Shown in pieces: positions 9,752 to 18,775 of a stretch of 64,000 nt of DNA (positions within the stretch are counted from its first letter, which is position 1; each line of letters begins with the position of its first letter). Origin of the DNA: Algibacter pacificus (lineage in GTDB: Bacteria > Bacteroidota > Bacteroidia > Flavobacteriales > Flavobacteriaceae). The stretch is taken from positions 1 to 64,000 of the forward strand of contig NZ_VOGY01000004.1 in NCBI RefSeq assembly GCF_008033385.1, in the 5' to 3' direction. The notes under the pieces were generated by a model. The model was not told the origin of the DNA. It ran no database searches and saw nothing but the letters and a program-made list of their open reading frames with translations. The position numbers and the translations under genes are program-made.

Positions 9752-10171
9752 TTACTTAGCGGGCAGTTTAAACTCATTTTCAAGTATTTCTTTAATAAAA
9801 TTTGGAATCTGCTTTGGTAAACGCGATTTATCATCCACAAAAACAACAGTTGATTCAGCTTTACTTAAAAGTTCATGTTGCTCATTTTTTATTTCAAATT
9901 CTAAACTAAATCGCACCTTTGGCATACTTTTAATTAAGGTTTTAATAGTTAAAAGCTCATCATAATGCGCTGGTTTTTTATATTGAATATCAAAAGAAAT
10001 CACGGGAAGTATAATGTTATTCTTTTCAAGCTTAACCTCATCTAAACCTAATTTTCGTAAAAGTTCGTTACGTGCTTGATGGCAGTACGTTACATAATTA
10101 GCATGATACACATAGCCCATTTTGTCCACCTCACCATAACGTGGTCTTAATTTAAATATATCCGTAATCAC
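9752..10171 (-). CDS. Hotdog-fold acyl-CoA thioesterase (4HBT/YbgC-like)
   Basis: 139 residues, usual size for the 4-hydroxybenzoyl-CoA thioesterase family, which hydrolyses acyl-CoA esters. The family motif is seen in YGEVDKMGYVYHANYVTYC, with the active-site region aspartate at D16, followed by FDIQYKKPAHYDELLTIKT. It starts with GTG (10,169-10,171): the ATG eight bases upstream is out of frame and soon stopped. It follows the NifX-like gene by 78 bases and may be co-transcribed with it. Substrate unknown. Confidence 0.85.
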   Translation of the reverse strand: MITDIFKLRPRYGEVDKMGYVYHANYVTYCHQARNELLRKLGLDEVKLEKNNIILPVISFDIQYKKPAHYDELLTIKTLIKSMPKVRFSLEFEIKNEQHELLSKAESTVVFVDDKSRLPKQIPNFIKEILENEFKLPAK

Positions 10172-10249
10172 GATGTCATGTTTCTTGATTAATTTAATTT
10201 TGCGTTATAATTTTAAACAGTATAACCAACTGTTAGCTAACTACTTTTT

Positions 10250-10813
10250 TTACCTGTGTTGACATGAATGTTTTTTGTTATTTTTTTGATTACAACTAAA
10301 ACCATGTCCTTCTTTATCTGAAAGTTTATTTTCAATAAACTCTAAAATGATATCGGCAGAATTTCCAGAATACCCGCGTATAACGTTAATTCCCGCTTCT
10401 TTTAATTTAATTAAAAACTTATCGCCTATACAATCTGATATGATAGCCCCAACACCTTCTTCAACAAAAACATCTATTATATTCGATTTACATCCGCTAC
10501 CAGTTTGTGGTTCTAATAATTGTAAATCTATAATATCATTTTCACTAGAAAAGGTGTAAATTTCATAAAATTCACTTTGTCCAAAATGATTTTCAACAGT
10601 ATTATTTTTTGTTATTGGTATGGCTATCCTTTTCATTTTTCTGTAATCTAGCAGTTTCAATTTATTACTAGTAATTTTTTTCCGTCTCCCTTTCCTAAAA
10701 GGGCGATTGTCTAGATATTCAAAATCTTCAAATTTTGACTTTTTGCATTTACCTAACCTCATTCCTGTTCGTGGCCCTAAATTCTCTGGACCTTTATGAT
10801 TAAAATTTGGCAT
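10250..10813 (-). CDS. NifX/NifB-type FeMo-cofactor-binding-like protein with DUF5320-like N terminus
   Basis: 187 residues. The N-terminal part (MPNFNHKGPENLGPRTGMRLGKC) resembles the short Gly/Pro/Cys-rich DUF5320 segment. From residue 60 the dinitrogenase iron-molybdenum cofactor domain begins (MKRIAIPITKNNTVENHFGQS, then GSGCKSNI and GAIISDCIGDKFLIKL). The tail CNQKNNKKHSCQHR could bind metal. In non-nitrogen-fixing bacteria these proteins are thought to carry Fe-S or other metal clusters. It begins three bases after the DUF134 gene and surely shares its transcript. No nif genes are present. Confidence 0.8.
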   Translation of the reverse strand: MPNFNHKGPENLGPRTGMRLGKCKKSKFEDFEYLDNRPFRKGRRKKITSNKLKLLDYRKMKRIAIPITKNNTVENHFGQSEFYEIYTFSSENDIIDLQLLEPQTGSGCKSNIIDVFVEEGVGAIISDCIGDKFLIKLKEAGINVIRGYSGNSADIILEFIENKLSDKEGHGFSCNQKNNKKHSCQHR

Positions 10814-10816
10814 AAT

Positions 10817-11224
10817 TTATTCGTTTAATTTCACGAGTTCCTCTTCATCATTGGTAGCACAATCACCACAAGTTTTGGAGTTTTCAACATTATCAATAAG
10901 TTTGAAACACCTTTTGCATTTGTACCAATCTTTTTCAAACTCGAAATCTCCTCCTTTAATTATTATAGCTTTTCCTTCTACGAAGGCTTGTCCTATTTTT
11001 TTTAAAGCACTATTATAAATACGGGTAAGTGTTGGTCTGGAAACTTCAATCTTTTCAGCGGCGTCATCTTGAGAAAGATCATCATACACCACTAATTTGA
11101 GCGCTTCATATTCTTCATATTGCATAACCACATGATCGGTTTCACAACATCGAATTCCGAATGGCTTAAACCCAAGCATTTTAGGCGGGCCATTAATTTT
11201 TCTCTTTTTTTTAGGACGCGGCAT
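10817..11224 (-). CDS. DUF134 (UPF0251) helix-turn-helix protein
   Basis: 135 residues starting MPRPKKKRKINGPPK (ATG 11,222-11,224). The sigma-factor-like helix-turn-helix is in LSQDDAAEKIEVSRPTLTRIYNSALKKIG, and two cysteine pairs near the C terminus (CKRC, CGDC) look like a small metal site. DUF134 proteins are commonly found next to FeMo-cofactor-like proteins, as here. A perfect 20-bp palindrome sits 22 bases before the start, so autoregulation of this two-gene operon is likely. The signal sensed is unknown. Confidence 0.85.
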   Translation of the reverse strand: MPRPKKKRKINGPPKMLGFKPFGIRCCETDHVVMQYEEYEALKLVVYDDLSQDDAAEKIEVSRPTLTRIYNSALKKIGQAFVEGKAIIIKGGDFEFEKDWYKCKRCFKLIDNVENSKTCGDCATNDEEELVKLNE

Positions 11225-11245
11225 GGTATTAATTTTAAATAAAGA

Positions 11246-11265
11246 TAATGAACGTACGTTCATTA
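11246..11265. promoter_or_regulatory. Perfect 20-bp palindromic operator
   Basis: TAATGAACGTACGTTCATTA is its own reverse complement. It lies directly upstream of the DUF134/NifX-like operon, within expected promoter distance. Its form suits a dimeric helix-turn-helix regulator. The DUF134 protein itself is the nearest candidate; a TetR-type protein coded elsewhere is the alternative. Confidence 0.7.
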
Positions 11266-11291
11266 CAAAAATATTTAATCATAATATTATA

Positions 11292-11340
11292 CTAAAAAAA
11301 ATAAGCCATATTTCATTAATGAAATATGGCTTATTTTTTT
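11292..11340 (-). terminator. Intrinsic terminator of nrdJ (also T-rich on the plus strand)
   Basis: A perfect hairpin AATAAGCCATATTTCAT-TA-ATGAAATATGGCTTATT (11,300-11,335) has A residues on its left, giving a T run on the minus strand just after the nrdJ stop, and T residues on its right. Confidence 0.88.
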
Positions 11341-11344
11341 GATT

Positions 11345-13891
11345 CTATCCACACTTAGAAGAACCACATTCCTGACAGGTTAAACAGCCTTCTTGGTAAA
11401 TTAAATCTGTAGAATTACAGTTTTCACAAGTTTGACCTTTTACTTTGGTACCATCTTCAACATAACGTTTTAAAGCCCTTTGTACGCCATTTTTCCAAGT
11501 ATTAATAGATTCTGAATCTAACTGTAAACTCTGAATTAGATCTACAATTTTATCAATCGGCATACCGTGACGTAAGGTTCCGGAAATTAACTTAGCATAA
11601 TTCCAAAATTCCGGATTAAATTTATGAGATAAGCCTTCAATAGTAGTTTTATACCCTCGTTTATTTTGATATTGAAAATCGTAACGCGACGACCCATCTT
11701 CATTTCTGCTTTTAATAATAAGTCCTTTATCAACCCAACGCGGAATTAAAATACCATCTTCATCATCTGCTAATCCTGTAAAAATCTCATAAGGCCTATT
11801 ATCTACTAAACCAACAAAAGCAATCCATTTTTCTTTTTGATTTTGAAAACGCACCACATCCGCCTCTAAAACCTGAGGGCGTTTCTTAGGAAAACTAGAG
11901 GTGATTTTATCGTCTTTCTTTTCTTCCGCAGAAATTAAAACTCCAGAACGCGAACCATCTCTATAAACCGTTACACCTTTACAGCCCACTTCCCAGGCTT
12001 TTAAATACAATTCACCTACCAATTCTTCTGTAACATCCTGCGGCAAATTAACCGTAACACTAATAGAATGATCTACCCATTTTTGAATAGCGCCTTGCAT
12101 TTCTACTTTACTATTCCAATCAATATCATTAGATGTTGCTTTATAATATGGCGATTGTTTTACTAAATCACTTAACTCATCTTCCGAAAAATTCTTTGAA
12201 GAATCGATATTATTAACTTCCATCCACTCTTTAAATCGATGATGAAAAACAATATACTCTTCCCAAGAATCTCCTACTTCATCTACAAAATCAACACGCG
12301 CATCCTTATCACTTGGATTCACCTTTTTTCTTCGTTTATAAACAGGCATAAACACAGGCTCAATTCCAGAAGATGTTTGCGTCATTAAACTCGTAGTTCC
12401 CGTTGGAGCAATAGTTAATAAAGCAATATTTCTACGCCCATGCTCTAACATTTCGTAATACAACTTACTATCCGCTTCTTTTAAGCGCAAAATAAACGGA
12501 TTTTCCTTTTCGCGATCGGCGTCAAAAATAGCAAAAGCCCCTCTTTCTTTAGCCAAATTTACAGAAGCTCTATAGGTTTCAATCCCTAAAACTTTATGCA
12601 CTTCCGTAGAAAAAGCATTCCCTTCTTCACTTCCGTAACGAATACCTAAAGCGGCTAACATATCGCCTTCTGCTGTAATACCAATACCCGTTCTTCTACC
12701 TTCAAAAGCTTTTTGTTTAATATTTAACCACAGGTTTCTTTCTGTTGCTTTTACAACATCCTCTTCCGGATCGGCATCAATTTTTGCTAAAATTCCATCT
12801 ATTTTTTCCAACTCCAAATCAATAATGTCATCCATCATTCTTTGAGCGATAATTATATGTTTTTTGAATAATTCAAAATTGAATTTAGCTTGTTTTGTAA
12901 ACGGATTTTCTACATAAGAATACAAGTTAATAGCCAACAATCTACAAGAATCATACGGACATAAAGGGATTTCTCCACATGGGTTTGTAGACACTGTTTT
13001 ATACCCTAAATCGGCATAACAATCTGGCACAGATTCATTAATGATAGTATCCCAAAATAAAATCCCAGGTTCCGCCGATTTCCAAGCATTATGCACAATT
13101 TTCTTCCAAATTTTAGTAGCATCTATAGTTTTGCTATAAACAGGATTTTCACTAAATGTTGGATATTTTTGCGTATAATTTTCTCCCCTTTTTACAGCTT
13201 CCATAAACCTATTATCTATTCGCACAGAAACATTGGCGCCAGTAACTTTTCCTTGAGCTAATTTAGCATCGATGAAATCTTCCGCATCGGGATGATTAAT
13301 AGATACCGACAGCATGAGTGCGCCTCGTCTTCCATCTTGCGCAACTTCCCGAGTTGAGTTTGAATAACGCTCCATAAACGGCACAATCCCCGTAGAAGTT
13401 AATGCTGAATTTTTTACAGGAGACCCCTTGGGACGAATGTGAGATAAATCGTGACCAACACCTCCTCTTCGCTTCATTAACTGGACTTGTTCTTGATCTA
13501 TTTTCATGATACCCCCATAAGAATCTGACTCACCGTTATTACCAATCACAAAACAATTGGATAAAGAAGCAATTTGAAAAGGATTTCCAATTCCTGCCAT
13601 TGGACTACCTTGAGGCACAACATATTTAAAATTTTTAATCACTTCAAATATTTCAGATGTCGTTAACGGATTTACATACTTCTGCTCTACTCTAGCTATT
13701 TCGGAAGCTATTCTTTGATGCATCTCATCAGGAGTGCTTTCATAAATATTATCAGCAGAATCTTTTAAAGCGTATTTATTTAACCACACAGATGCCGCTA
13801 ATTCATCGCCTTTAAAATAGTTAAGAGCCGCTTTTAAAGCTTCATCTCTGGAATAAGTTTTTTGTGGAGGACGTATTGTTTTGGATTTCAT
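11345..13891 (-). CDS. nrdJ: Adenosylcobalamin-dependent (class II) ribonucleotide reductase
   Basis: Reduces ribonucleotides to deoxyribonucleotides using coenzyme B12 instead of a second subunit, so it works with or without oxygen. 848 residues. Visible: the first redox cysteine C113 in ASLSNCFVIG, the finger-loop region NPCGEIPLCPYDSC, and the phosphate loop APTGTTSLMTQTSSGIEP. The C terminus (about 822-848) is a four-cysteine zinc-ribbon-like tail CENCNSTDLIYQEGCLTCQ followed by ECGSSKCG, which probably carries the disulfide-exchange cysteines. No nrdA or nrdB gene is in the window, and the AT-rich upstream region shows no cobalamin riboswitch that I can recognise. Confidence 0.95.
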   Translation of the reverse strand: MKSKTIRPPQKTYSRDEALKAALNYFKGDELAASVWLNKYALKDSADNIYESTPDEMHQRIASEIARVEQKYVNPLTTSEIFEVIKNFKYVVPQGSPMAGIGNPFQIASLSNCFVIGNNGESDSYGGIMKIDQEQVQLMKRRGGVGHDLSHIRPKGSPVKNSALTSTGIVPFMERYSNSTREVAQDGRRGALMLSVSINHPDAEDFIDAKLAQGKVTGANVSVRIDNRFMEAVKRGENYTQKYPTFSENPVYSKTIDATKIWKKIVHNAWKSAEPGILFWDTIINESVPDCYADLGYKTVSTNPCGEIPLCPYDSCRLLAINLYSYVENPFTKQAKFNFELFKKHIIIAQRMMDDIIDLELEKIDGILAKIDADPEEDVVKATERNLWLNIKQKAFEGRRTGIGITAEGDMLAALGIRYGSEEGNAFSTEVHKVLGIETYRASVNLAKERGAFAIFDADREKENPFILRLKEADSKLYYEMLEHGRRNIALLTIAPTGTTSLMTQTSSGIEPVFMPVYKRRKKVNPSDKDARVDFVDEVGDSWEEYIVFHHRFKEWMEVNNIDSSKNFSEDELSDLVKQSPYYKATSNDIDWNSKVEMQGAIQKWVDHSISVTVNLPQDVTEELVGELYLKAWEVGCKGVTVYRDGSRSGVLISAEEKKDDKITSSFPKKRPQVLEADVVRFQNQKEKWIAFVGLVDNRPYEIFTGLADDEDGILIPRWVDKGLIIKSRNEDGSSRYDFQYQNKRGYKTTIEGLSHKFNPEFWNYAKLISGTLRHGMPIDKIVDLIQSLQLDSESINTWKNGVQRALKRYVEDGTKVKGQTCENCNSTDLIYQEGCLTCQECGSSKCG

Positions 13892-14119
13892 TACTAAATA
13901 AGGTTTTAATTTGTTTTGAAGTGTAATTTATACTCAAAAATAAACAATTAAATAATACAAAATAAAATAAAGTTATCACAAATAAAATATAAAACACTAA
14001 AAAAGAACTATTTAAAAACTTACTAACATAAAAAAGTTAACAAAAAAATTTAATATTTATTTTACATAAAATTATATATTTAAAACTAATAAATTACCAT
14101 AATTTACAACGTATTCTTT

Positions 14120-16372
14120 TTAATTACTAAGATTAAGCTGTTTATAAAAATTAGCATACTCCACATTATTAGGAAACAATTGCACTAACCTAGCCACAAT
14201 ATTTCTGGCTTTATTTATTTGACTCCCTTTATTATAAATATAAGCTAATACATACAACAAACTCTCATTATTAGGATCCAATTTTAAACCTTTTACCGCT
14301 ATAGTTTCGGCTTGCTTTGCGTTGTCCACTTTATCATAAAGTAAACTTAAATTATAATAAAACCTTATATGCTCTGGTCCTTTTTTAATAGCAAGATTCA
14401 GCTGTTCTATCGCTTCATTTATCCGGTTTAACTCAGCCAACAAAAGCCCATAAGAATAATAAGTTGGAGCATAATCAGGCTCTAATGCTATAATTTTTTT
14501 ATAGGCTATTTCTGATTTTTCAAAATCACCATCTCTATAGTACAAATTAGCTAAATTTGTTCTTACCATATTATTGATATTATCAATCTCTAAAGCACTT
14601 TCATAACATTTAATTGCAGCTTTTAAATTCCCTTTATTAAGATAATAATCACCTTTTTTCACTCGTCCGCCTACAAAATCTGATGTTACTTCCAACTGTG
14701 TTTCAAATTCTTTTTTCACCTTCTCATAGACTACTTTATAATGTTTAGGTATTTGGATTTCATCTAAATACCCCAAAGCAAAATAAGCTCTAACCCTTAC
14801 AGCTCGTTTTTCATCATTTAATAACGGCAGTAAGTCGTTTACATAATCACTCGAGTTCATACTACTAACAACATCTAAAGTAGCTGCTCTAACTAATGGT
14901 GAATCATCATCTAAAAAACGAATAAGATTATCAACCGCATCGGCATCGAAATAATTTCTAAGCCCACTAACCGCGGATGCTCTTGCAATATCTGGATACA
15001 CAGAATCTTTAGCTAACTCCATCAAATCGTTTACCCCATTTGCATGCCCCAACAATCCAGGCGCTAGCAGATCGGAAAAATGTTTATAATCTGGCTTACC
15101 ATATTGTTTTTTAAAATTTTCCCAAGCCCACTCATTATCTTTATCCTTGTGACATTGAATACACGCATTTGGCGTAGCGTATTTTATACTTAAATCTGGT
15201 CTTGGAATTCTAAAACTATGATCTCTTCTAAAATCATTCCCCATATAATATTTACCCGTCATGTGGCAATTAATACATTGAGCACCCTCGGTATCTTTCT
15301 CATGAAAATGATGCGCAGGCGTATCGTATGTATCAGGAACATGGCATTGTGCACATAATAAATTCCCTTCAAATTTAAGTTTGTATGAATGTGAATCGTG
15401 ACAATTAATACAAGTCACGCCATTGTGATACATTTTACTTTGCACAAAAGAGCCATACACATAATCCTCATCTAAAATTTGTCCGTCGGGATGATAAGTA
15501 TTTAAATTAATTAACTCAGGAAAATAATGATCCAACATAGTCCCTTCAAAATTAAAATATTCCGAAACTTGTTCTCGCCGCATGTGACATCTGGCACATT
15601 GATCGACCAAATCTTGAGAATCTGTACCAACCGTCATTTTTAAATCTCCCGAAAACGTATAGTCTTCCCCTTCTAACTTAGCTTGCTCTACATGTGTTTT
15701 TCCTGGCCCATGGCACGCTTCACAATTCACATTAATAATGGCATATTTGGTATCATAACTATCCGTTTTATAGTCATAATTTTTTCTAACATTGGTCGAA
15801 TGGCAGTCCGAACACATGGTATTCCAATTTAACCCACCTCTAGACCAATGCAACCATTCGGAATGCACGACTTTAAAATCGGGATACAAGTCGAACCATT
15901 TGCCTTTTACCGTATCCCAAGCCGTTCTTAAACATTGATAATGCCCATTTGGAAATTGCACAATATATTGCTGTAATGGTTTTATCCCGAAGGTATACAC
16001 AATTTTATAATCTTGGTAAGTGCCTTCTGGGCCTTCGGTATTCACATAAAAATCGCCTCCTTTTTTATAAAAGTGAGACGTTACCCCTTGACTTGTAAAT
16101 TTCACATTATTAAAATCGGCTAAAATAGTAGAATCCGAGACCTCTTGCATGGCCTTGTCATGATCTGACCCTTGCCAGTCCTTAAATTGATCGGCATGAC
16201 ATTCTTTACAAGTTTGATCCCCTAAAAAATGATCGTCGGGAATCTGTGCTGTAGATGCAAAAACATTTTTAGTTTCACTAGATGCTTCCACATACTTAGA
16301 CTCCTTTTCTTTACAAGAAAAAAGACCAAATAGCACTAATAAAATGAGAACGGTTGTATATGTAGATTTCAA
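14120..16372 (-). CDS. Octaheme cytochrome c lipoprotein with HEAT and TPR repeats
   Basis: 750 residues. A lipoprotein signal ends in LFGLFSC with C20 as the lipid-bearing cysteine. Eight CXXCH haem motifs follow at residues 55, 187, 217, 259, 321, 340, 366 and 404. Residues about 440-540 form HEAT-like repeats and about 575-740 TPR repeats (e.g. AIKCYESALEIDNINNMVRT). It is likely a cell-envelope electron-transfer protein, related to multihaem cytochromes of the c554/nitrite-reductase-like group; the redox partner and substrate are unknown. The start is TTG (16,370-16,372), since no ATG precedes the signal peptide. Confidence 0.85.
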   Translation of the reverse strand: MKSTYTTVLILLVLFGLFSCKEKESKYVEASSETKNVFASTAQIPDDHFLGDQTCKECHADQFKDWQGSDHDKAMQEVSDSTILADFNNVKFTSQGVTSHFYKKGGDFYVNTEGPEGTYQDYKIVYTFGIKPLQQYIVQFPNGHYQCLRTAWDTVKGKWFDLYPDFKVVHSEWLHWSRGGLNWNTMCSDCHSTNVRKNYDYKTDSYDTKYAIINVNCEACHGPGKTHVEQAKLEGEDYTFSGDLKMTVGTDSQDLVDQCARCHMRREQVSEYFNFEGTMLDHYFPELINLNTYHPDGQILDEDYVYGSFVQSKMYHNGVTCINCHDSHSYKLKFEGNLLCAQCHVPDTYDTPAHHFHEKDTEGAQCINCHMTGKYYMGNDFRRDHSFRIPRPDLSIKYATPNACIQCHKDKDNEWAWENFKKQYGKPDYKHFSDLLAPGLLGHANGVNDLMELAKDSVYPDIARASAVSGLRNYFDADAVDNLIRFLDDDSPLVRAATLDVVSSMNSSDYVNDLLPLLNDEKRAVRVRAYFALGYLDEIQIPKHYKVVYEKVKKEFETQLEVTSDFVGGRVKKGDYYLNKGNLKAAIKCYESALEIDNINNMVRTNLANLYYRDGDFEKSEIAYKKIIALEPDYAPTYYSYGLLLAELNRINEAIEQLNLAIKKGPEHIRFYYNLSLLYDKVDNAKQAETIAVKGLKLDPNNESLLYVLAYIYNKGSQINKARNIVARLVQLFPNNVEYANFYKQLNLSN

Positions 16373-16798
16373 AATTATCGAGTTTTAAGCTTTAAAAATA
16401 ACTAATTTTATGAACCCAAAACCTAAATAATATCATGTTTTATGAAGTTAAATTTTATATACTAAACACGCTACTTTAAATCTTTTAGATATTTTACAGT
16501 TAAAAAAAAACTCAGAATTGAATGCAATCCTGAGTTTTAAAACATCATTTTATAAACCAATACTTACAACACAAAAACGTTTAAATGCTTATTTTTCGAA
16601 TAAAATAGACAAACCAAACAGCATGACTAAAAATCACACTTAAACACCCCTTAATCTTTAAACAAGTTGTTTCAGATTTTCCATTTACAATTACCACAAC
16701 CTCATTCTACTCATTTTCATTTTAAAGCACCAAATAACCATCAGTTTGGAAGTAAACTTTCAGTTTTTTTAACTCCTTATTAAATACACCTAAACAAC
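16373..16798. other. 426-bp intergenic region
   Basis: AT-rich DNA between the cytochrome start and the nagB stop. Apart from the hairpin at 16,502-16,535, no gene, repeat or recognisable RNA is seen. It must contain the promoter of the cytochrome gene. Confidence 0.6.
16502..16535 (-). terminator. Intrinsic terminator downstream of nagB
   Basis: Hairpin ACTCAG-a-ATTG-loop-CAAT-c-CTGAGT preceded by nine A residues (16,502-16,510), that is, followed by nine T residues on the minus strand. It lies about 265 bases beyond the nagB-fusion stop codon. Confidence 0.7.
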
Positions 16799-18727
16799 TT
16801 AATAATGCCATCTTACAAAAGCTTCCATAGCCGCATATTGCGCCATACCTAACCGATCGTATAAGTCTGCGGTTTCTTTATTTCTATCTTCGGCTCGTTG
16901 CCAAAACTCTCTACTATCTGTACCTTGAAAAACAACACCATCTTTTTGCGACTGATGTTTAAAAATACTTTTACGCTTTTCTAAAACTTGATCTGGCCCC
17001 ATTGGCACAGCCATTTCTATTTCATCGACACCCCATTCTTGCCATGCACCACGATATAACCAAACCCAGCAATCTTTCATAAACGCCTTAGGCTTCAACT
17101 CTTTTACAGCCTGAAAAACAGCATCTAAACACACCTTATGGGTTCCGTGCGGATCGGCTAAATCTCCAGCTGCATAAATTTGATGTGGCTTAATTTTCTC
17201 TATTAAATCCTTAGTAATTTGAACATCAGCAACACCAATAGGATTTTTCTTTACGGCGCCTGTTTCATAAAACGGTAATTCCATAAAGTGAATTTGCTCA
17301 TCTGGAATACCTATAAAATGACAAGCCGCACGTGCTTCTCCTTTTCTAATCACCCCTTTTATATAGCGTACTTCTGGAATATCTATTTCACTAGATTTTT
17401 TGTTTACAAGAAATGCCACTGCTTTTTTGTAAATAGCGTCGGCTTCATCACTTGAAATTCCAAACTTCTCATTATAATCGCAAACAAAACGTGCAAATCG
17501 AAGCGCTTCATCATCAGCTACGGCAATATTTCCTGAAGTTTGATACCCCAAATGTACTTCGTGACCTTGCTCATGCAATCTTTTAAACGTTCCTCCCATA
17601 CTAATAACGTCATCATCAGGATGCGGACTAAAAAGTAGGACACGTTTTTTTGCTGGCTTAGCACGTTCTGGACGTTTACTATCATCGGCATTTGGTTTTC
17701 CACCTGGCCAACCGGTAATGGTGTTTTGTAGCTTGTTGAATATTTTTATATTAATATCGTAAGCTGGTCCCGAATCGGCCAATAAATCACTCATACCGTT
17801 TTCAATATAATCGTCATCGGTAAGCATTAAAATAGGTTTCTTTAAATCTAGCGCTAAATTTAAAACTGCTTTTCTAATAAGTTTATCGGTCCATTCAATT
17901 TTTTCTACCAACCAAGGCGAGTTAATTCTCGTTAACTTAGAAGCTGCCGCTTGATCTAAAATAAATGTTGCATTATTATGCTCTTGCAAATATGAAGCAG
18001 GCACACGACTCGTTACTTCTCCTTCAGCTGAAGCCTTTATAACATTTGATTTACCCTCTCCCCAAGCTAACAAAATAACTCTTTTAGCTTCCATAATTTT
18101 TTTCACACCTAAAGTAATAGCCGTTCTTGGCGTATTTCCTAAACCAGAAAAATCACCACTAGCCGCTAATCTCGTGATATGATCTAAAGCCACTAAACGC
18201 GTTTTTGAATTTTGAAGCGACCCAGACTCGTTAAAACCAATATGACCGTTACCTCCAATACCTAAAATTTGTAAATCGATACCTCCTAAAGCTTCAATTT
18301 TTGCTTCGTAAGCATTACAATAATCGGCAATAGCTTCTTTGGATAGCAAACCATCTGGCACATGATAATTTTCAGGTAAAATATCAACATGATTAAATAA
18401 TTGCTCTTTCATAAAACGAACATAACTATTTACAGAGTCTGGCTCCATAGGATAATATTCATCTAAATTAAAAGAAATCACGTTTTTAAAGCTTAAATCT
18501 TCTTCTTTATGTAAACGTACCAATTCCGCATATAAACCTTTTGGAGAAGAGCCTGTTGCTAACCCTAAAATACAAGGTTGTTTTTGGGATTGTTTAACTC
18601 TAATAAGCGCTGCAATTTCTTTAGCCACAGCTTTAGAAGCCTCTGTTGAATTTTCAAAAACTACGGTGCCAATATTCTCAAATCGCTTTTCGAATCCAGT
18701 GGCTTTATCAATACTACTTTTTAACAT
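16799..18727 (-). CDS. nagB: Glucosamine-6-phosphate deaminase fused to PIG-L/LmbE deacetylase domain
   Basis: 642 residues in two parts. Residues about 20-270 are NagB, turning glucosamine-6-phosphate into fructose-6-phosphate plus ammonia (LATGSSPKGLY; FNLDEYYP with D89/E90; IGGNGHIGFNES with H162). Residues about 362-600 are a PIG-L/LmbE zinc deacetylase domain (FSPHPDDDVISMGG, H369 with D371/D372, and DPHGTHKVC). The Bacteroidota fusion is known from annotation; the substrate of the deacetylase half is not. It lies 48 bases downstream of the NagP-like permease in the same direction, so the two form an operon. An N-acetylglucosamine-6-phosphate deacetylase role is inference. Confidence 0.92.
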   Translation of the reverse strand: MLKSSIDKATGFEKRFENIGTVVFENSTEASKAVAKEIAALIRVKQSQKQPCILGLATGSSPKGLYAELVRLHKEEDLSFKNVISFNLDEYYPMEPDSVNSYVRFMKEQLFNHVDILPENYHVPDGLLSKEAIADYCNAYEAKIEALGGIDLQILGIGGNGHIGFNESGSLQNSKTRLVALDHITRLAASGDFSGLGNTPRTAITLGVKKIMEAKRVILLAWGEGKSNVIKASAEGEVTSRVPASYLQEHNNATFILDQAAASKLTRINSPWLVEKIEWTDKLIRKAVLNLALDLKKPILMLTDDDYIENGMSDLLADSGPAYDINIKIFNKLQNTITGWPGGKPNADDSKRPERAKPAKKRVLLFSPHPDDDVISMGGTFKRLHEQGHEVHLGYQTSGNIAVADDEALRFARFVCDYNEKFGISSDEADAIYKKAVAFLVNKKSSEIDIPEVRYIKGVIRKGEARAACHFIGIPDEQIHFMELPFYETGAVKKNPIGVADVQITKDLIEKIKPHQIYAAGDLADPHGTHKVCLDAVFQAVKELKPKAFMKDCWVWLYRGAWQEWGVDEIEMAVPMGPDQVLEKRKSIFKHQSQKDGVVFQGTDSREFWQRAEDRNKETADLYDRLGMAQYAAMEAFVRWHY

Positions 18728-18775
18728 AACGTTTAATTATTATAATGTTTTTTTAACTATGTTTTTTACGTACAA

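Noticed and set aside
10250-10813. Nitrogen fixation gene
   Set aside because: Only a NifX-like domain is present, with no nifHDK or nifB; such domains are common outside nitrogen fixation.
13892-14119. Cobalamin riboswitch before nrdJ
   Set aside because: The 228-bp region is extremely AT-rich and shows no B12-box-like or other GC-containing structured segment.
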